8,364 nt of DNA. Origin: Lachnospiraceae bacterium. Lineage in GTDB: Bacteria > Bacillota > Clostridia > Lachnospirales > Lachnospiraceae. The notes under the pieces were generated by a model, which was not told the DNA's origin, ran no database searches, and worked only from the letters and a program-made list of their open reading frames with translations. A program made the translations under genes and the position numbers. Positions 5,464 to 8,364 of this stretch are shown here, piece after piece; position 1 is the first letter of the stretch; each line of letters begins with the position of its first letter. Location of the stretch: positions 1 through 8,364 of the forward strand of contig JAIKXK010000071.1 in assembly GCA_024684155.1 (NCBI GenBank). The letters run 5' to 3'.

Positions 5464-7512
5464 ATGAAGAAAATATTTAAAAAGAAGGATTCTTCTGCAA
5501 GAAGTTCAATTAATGCCAAAATTACCATAGTATTTGTGATCATTCTTGTAGTAACAATTTTTGTTACAGAATCTCTTTCTATATCTAGAAGTTATGCAAT
5601 GATTACCGATTTAATTAATTCGACTCTTAAAAATGAAGTAGAATCAGATGCGGGTGAAGTAAATCGTGAATTAAACGCAACTTTTTACTATTTAAATGGA
5701 ATTGCGGACTCGGTGGAGAATATGTCTTTTGCGTCCAATGAGGATCTTATGGCATATTTAAAATCAACCTTGGAAAGATATGATATGATTCCTACAGGAG
5801 CTTATCTTGCGTTAAATGATGGAACTTTTCTTTATCCTTCGGATCCATCCTTAGCAGACGGATTTGTTGCTACAGAAAAGGATTGGTATCTAGAGGCACT
5901 AAGCTATGACAATAACTGGTTTTATTATTACGATGTGCCATATTTTGATACAGCAACAGGCGATTTATGTGCAACAGTGATTCGCCATGTGCATTTAAAA
6001 GATGGCAGAGAAGGATGCTTTGCTGCTGATTTAATGATGAAGACAGCTCAGGAATCCTTAAGTTCAGTTCAGCTATATGACACAGGAAAAGCCATGATGG
6101 TAACAGGGGATGGCCTTATTTTATCTTATGAAGATGCCTCTGTTTGTGGAACAAATATTAGTGATCACACAGATGATGCTTTTCTAACTGGCGTTAGTGA
6201 TATGCTTGATGAAGAAGATGGTACAGTTAAACTTGTTTCGGCAGGTAAAAAATACTATATGTCAACTTCTACCATTGATGGTACCGACTGGAAGGTTGTA
6301 ATTTATGCAAAACAATCTGAGGTAATGGCAAAATTAAACGCTATGCTTGTAATGCTACTTGGATTTATTGCTGTAGCAATTGTAGTTGTAATTATTATTA
6401 TGAGTAACCTGTTAAAGAGAATGATTAAAACTCCAGTTACAAGCCTGACCTCAAATATTGAAAAAATTGCAGATGGAGATTTTACTGTAAGTATTCAATC
6501 TCAGGGAGATGACGAAATTGCTGTAATGAATTCTGCTATGGGGAACTTTGTATCTTCTATGAGAAATATATTAGGGGATATTAAAGGTACCACAGGAAAT
6601 TTATTATCTGAAGCAAGTAATTCAAAAAATACGGCTGAATCATTAGAGGTGGCTGCTACAGAACAGTCAGAATCTATGGATCAAATCCGAGGAACAGTTG
6701 AAAACTTGGCAGAGGCGGTTACTGAGGTGGCAGAAAGTGCAACTACCCTAGCGCAAACCGTTACAGATGTAAATGAGGGTGAGCAAAAGATTGAGACTGC
6801 CATGAATGAACTGGTATTAAAGGCAAACAATGGTCAAAAGGATATGGAAACTGTATCTGAAGGAATGGATGATGTTGTGAACGCCATGAGTGATATGGCA
6901 GAAGCTGTTCGAAGTGTAGATGATGCGGCAGAAAAAATCACTGAAATCGTGGATATGATTAATTCGATTTCCAGCCAGACAAATCTTTTGTCATTGAACG
7001 CTTCCATTGAAGCAGCTCGTGCTGGAGATGCAGGCAGGGGATTTGCAGTGGTTGCCTCTGAAATCGGCGATTTGGCAAAGAATTCTGCAGATGCTACAAA
7101 TCAGATTGCAGATATTATCAAAGAAATGTCATCTAGAGTGAAACTCTTATCAGAGAAATCAGAAACAAACTCTGAACTGATTAATACCAGTGCAGGTTAT
7201 GTTACTTCAGCTGCAGAAACCTTCCGTGAAATTACAACGGAATTATCAGATGCCTCACATACCTTAAATGACATGGCAGAACAAATGAAGACGGTGAATG
7301 ACGTGGCTACAAGCATGGCTTCTATTTCAGAAGAACAGTCAGCTGCTACCCAGGAAATCGCTTCCAATGTGGAATTGGTAACAGAAGCAGCAAGGGGTGT
7401 TGCGAATTCCAGTGAAACTGTTGCATCAGCAGCAAATTCTGTAGTAGATGCAGTAGATGTAATTAATAATAATTTAGAACATTTTACCATTCAATCAGAA
7501 GAGGAAGCGTAA
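5464..7512 (+). CDS. methyl-accepting chemotaxis protein with dCache-type sensor
   Basis: This transmembrane chemoreceptor should control CheA kinase activity. Of 682 residues, TM1 is about 18-36 after a basic N-terminus. The extracellular sensor is about 37-290 with dCache features (EKDWYLEAL at 138-146, the YYYDVPYFD segment at 154-162, CFAADLMM at 185-192). TM2 is about 292-313, HAMP about 314-367, and then a long coiled coil. The highly conserved hairpin tip spans 495-534 (SSQTNLLSLNASIEAARAGD in its centre, Glu516 near the turn). The two arms are of nearly equal length, about 150-165 residues each, which fits the 44-heptad class (inference). There is no C-terminal pentapeptide tether for CheR. 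A strong terminator follows, so it is monocistronic or the last gene of its unit. Its presence implies a motile cell, though no che or flagellar gene is nearby. Confidence 0.95.
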   Translation: MKKIFKKKDSSARSSINAKITIVFVIILVVTIFVTESLSISRSYAMITDLINSTLKNEVESDAGEVNRELNATFYYLNGIADSVENMSFASNEDLMAYLKSTLERYDMIPTGAYLALNDGTFLYPSDPSLADGFVATEKDWYLEALSYDNNWFYYYDVPYFDTATGDLCATVIRHVHLKDGREGCFAADLMMKTAQESLSSVQLYDTGKAMMVTGDGLILSYEDASVCGTNISDHTDDAFLTGVSDMLDEEDGTVKLVSAGKKYYMSTSTIDGTDWKVVIYAKQSEVMAKLNAMLVMLLGFIAVAIVVVIIIMSNLLKRMIKTPVTSLTSNIEKIADGDFTVSIQSQGDDEIAVMNSAMGNFVSSMRNILGDIKGTTGNLLSEASNSKNTAESLEVAATEQSESMDQIRGTVENLAEAVTEVAESATTLAQTVTDVNEGEQKIETAMNELVLKANNGQKDMETVSEGMDDVVNAMSDMAEAVRSVDDAAEKITEIVDMINSISSQTNLLSLNASIEAARAGDAGRGFAVVASEIGDLAKNSADATNQIADIIKEMSSRVKLLSEKSETNSELINTSAGYVTSAAETFREITTELSDASHTLNDMAEQMKTVNDVATSMASISEEQSAATQEIASNVELVTEAARGVANSSETVASAANSVVDAVDVINNNLEHFTIQSEEEA

Positions 7513-7546
7513 ATGTTACTCTTTTACCATTGTTGGAAAATGATAT

Positions 7547-7575
7547 AAAAAAGACTCCTTAGGGAGTCTTTTTTT
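7547..7575 (+). terminator. rho-independent terminator of the chemoreceptor gene
   Basis: AAAAAAGACTCC (7547-7558) pairs with GGAGTCTTTTTT (7563-7574) around a TTAG loop, ending in seven T. The A/T-symmetric outer stem could also terminate transcription coming from the other strand. Confidence 0.95.
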
Positions 7576-7619
7576 AATAGAAAATAGATATATCCTAAAG
7601 AAATTTATGGAAAAATTTA

Positions 7620-7647
7620 TTGACAAAGGTATAGTGGAGAGTATAAT
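7620..7647 (+). promoter_or_regulatory. sigma-A promoter of the metal-resistance operon
   Basis: A perfect TTGACA (7620-7625) and a perfect TATAAT (7642-7647) are separated by 16 nt. This is the best promoter in the window, as expected for a strong promoter held off by a repressor. Transcription should start near 7654, inside the operator. Confidence 0.88.
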
Positions 7648-7651
7648 GAAC

Positions 7652-7671
7652 ATATGAACAGTTATTCATAT
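7652..7671 (+). promoter_or_regulatory. SmtB/CadC-type operator
   Basis: ATATGAACAG (7652-7661) and TTATTCATAT (7662-7671) form an imperfect inverted repeat matching at 8 of 10 positions. The core TGAACAGTTATTCA is close, from memory, to operators of SmtB-family metal sensors. It overlaps the expected transcription start, so a bound repressor would block the promoter at 7620-7647. Confidence 0.82.
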
Positions 7672-7682
7672 ATTTAAATGAA

Positions 7683-7687
7683 AGGAG
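7683..7687 (+). promoter_or_regulatory. ribosome binding site fixing the ArsR-family start
   Basis: AGGAG lies 5 nt before the ATG at 7693. An in-frame ATG at 7678 lies upstream of this RBS and has none of its own, so the later ATG is the likely start. Confidence 0.88.
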
Positions 7688-7692
7688 ACATT

Positions 7693-8052
7693 ATGGCAAT
7701 TCAGGATGTGGAACATTGCGATTGCACAGAAATACATCAAAAGACTGTGGATCAGGTGCTAGCTCAGATGCCAGAAGAAGATGTGCTTTATGATTTAGCA
7801 GAGCTTTTTAAGGTGTTTGGGGATTCAACAAGAATTCGAATATTGTTTGCCCTTTATGGAGCAGATATTTGCGTCTGTGATTTGGCAGAAACTTTAAATA
7901 TGACACAGTCTGCTGTCAGCCACCAGTTGAAGATTTTGAAACAATCCCGCCTGGTTAGCAATCGCAGAGAAGGAAAACAAATCTATTATTTTTTAACAGA
8001 TGATCACGTGCGAAGAATCATTGCGCAAGGTATGGAACATGTAACAGAGTAA
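7693..8052 (+). CDS. ArsR/SmtB-family metal-responsive repressor (CadC-like)
   Basis: This dimeric winged-helix repressor should release DNA when it binds metal. Of 119 residues, the HTH core is about 35-100 with FGDSTRIRILFAL, the recognition helix TQSAVSHQLKIL and the wing NRREGKQIYYFL. Two metal sites are visible. The alpha3N type consists of N-terminal His8/Cys9/Cys11 plus Cys60 and Cys62 in ICVCDLAE, as in CadC, which senses Cd, Pb and Bi through four cysteines. The alpha5 type is Asp103, His105, His116 and Glu119, with exactly the DxH(10)HxxE spacing of zinc sensors such as SmtB. It lies directly behind a consensus promoter and matching operator and leads an operon with a metal-binding domain, so autoregulation is very likely. 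Cd/Pb/Zn is inferred; the metal is not proven. Confidence 0.94.
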   Translation: MAIQDVEHCDCTEIHQKTVDQVLAQMPEEDVLYDLAELFKVFGDSTRIRILFALYGADICVCDLAETLNMTQSAVSHQLKILKQSRLVSNRREGKQIYYFLTDDHVRRIIAQGMEHVTE

Positions 8053-8108
8053 TTTGGAACATGTATAGATAAAAATAAAAAATATAAGAAAAAGTAGAGG
8101 TATAGGTT

Positions 8109-8324
8109 ATGAAAAAGAAATTTAAGTGTGAAGTTGATTGTGCAAACTGTGCAGCAAAAATGGAAGATGCAGGAAAGAAAATTGATGGTGTTTTGGATTT
8201 AAACATTAACTTTATGACACAAAAACTTACCTTAGAAGCGGAAGAACAAAACTTTGACAAGACTCTTGAAGAGGTGGTTAAGGTTTGTAAAAAAGTAGAG
8301 CCCGACTTCGAAATTGAGGTATAA
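8109..8324 (+). CDS. free-standing heavy-metal-associated (HMA) domain protein
   Basis: This 71-residue cytoplasmic protein is a single ferredoxin-like HMA domain. The metal loop is DCANCAAKME with Cys11 and Cys14, plus an extra Cys7 and a late Cys (KVCKKVEPDFEIEV). The Asp before the first loop cysteine is the variant seen in Zn/Cd/Pb exporters of the ZntA type, whereas copper chaperones usually have other residues there. It therefore probably captures Zn, Cd or Pb and passes it to an exporter (inference). AGAGG at 8096-8100 is 8 nt before the ATG. It follows the repressor gene by 56 nt with no terminator and precedes the next gene by 2 nt, so all three are probably cotranscribed. Confidence 0.9.
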   Translation: MKKKFKCEVDCANCAAKMEDAGKKIDGVLDLNINFMTQKLTLEAEEQNFDKTLEEVVKVCKKVEPDFEIEV

Positions 8325-8326
8325 AA

Positions 8327-8364
8327 ATGACAAAGAAACAGAAAAAAATGCGAAATAGAATACT
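8327..8364 (+). CDS. start of downstream gene, probably P-type heavy-metal ATPase (partial)
   Basis: An ATG at 8327, with GAGG 7 nt upstream (8316-8319), opens a frame reading MTKKQKKMRNRI before the window ends. A short, strongly basic leader of this kind is common just before the first membrane helix of clostridial Cd/Zn/Pb-exporting P1B ATPases that lack their own N-terminal HMA domain. The position, 2 nt after a free-standing HMA gene behind a CadC-like repressor, supports this. Only 12 codons are visible, so the product is inferred from context and no ATPase motif can be shown. Confidence 0.6.
   Translation, partial: MTKKQKKMRNRI

Noticed and set aside
7197..7490. Minus-strand frame within the chemoreceptor 3' end
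   Set aside because: Antisense shadow of the coiled-coil region, whose heptad-biased codons keep the opposite frame open by chance.
7678..7692. Upstream ATG for the ArsR-family gene
   Set aside because: The only good RBS (7683-7687) lies downstream of this ATG and serves the ATG at 7693.
8018..8260. Minus-strand frame opposite the HMA gene
   Set aside because: It lies over a clear plus-strand HMA domain, lacks an RBS and has no protein-like features beyond AT-rich composition.

Overview
The window reads as chromosomal DNA from a low-GC anaerobic Firmicute, most likely a motile clostridium of the Lachnospiraceae type. This is inferred from the AT-rich codon use, the strong AGGAGG-type ribosome binding sites, the oxygen-sensitive class III ribonucleotide reductase, a chemoreceptor and a CadC-like metal repressor. 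No rRNA, tRNA, CRISPR array, insertion sequence or prophage gene is visible. All convincing genes lie on the plus strand.

Left part (1-2108): the large C-terminal part of the anaerobic ribonucleotide reductase NrdD, followed after 2 nt by its activase NrdG and a strong terminator. The first 80 bases are the surprise. Read on the minus strand they encode an upstream piece of the same NrdD protein (TACNVTTQIVAQ, then VASNQYGGQS). They are joined head-to-head to the plus-strand remainder, which starts at KKIRK. The 5' end of nrdD is therefore inverted relative to the rest, either by a real small inversion or by a foldback or assembly chimera.

Middle part (2109-5245): a small two-helix membrane protein with its own terminator; an OmpR-type response regulator and a sensor histidine kinase whose reading frames overlap by 8 nt; and a small SCP2-like lipid-carrier-fold protein with an unusual lysine-rich repetitive tail. 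The intergenic gaps here are short and carry RBSs, weak candidate promoters, one AT-rich dyad and one clean terminator.

Right part (5246-8364): a 218-nt intergenic region with overlapping possible RNA stems, then a membrane chemoreceptor (dCache sensor, HAMP, signalling hairpin) closed by a strong terminator. Next comes a heavy-metal resistance operon: a near-ideal promoter overlapping an SmtB/CadC-type operator, an ArsR-family repressor with two apparent metal sites, a free-standing DCxxC metal-binding domain, and the first 12 codons of a gene that by position is probably the P-type metal ATPase. The logic suggested is derepression by a soft metal such as Cd, Pb or Zn, followed by metal capture and export.
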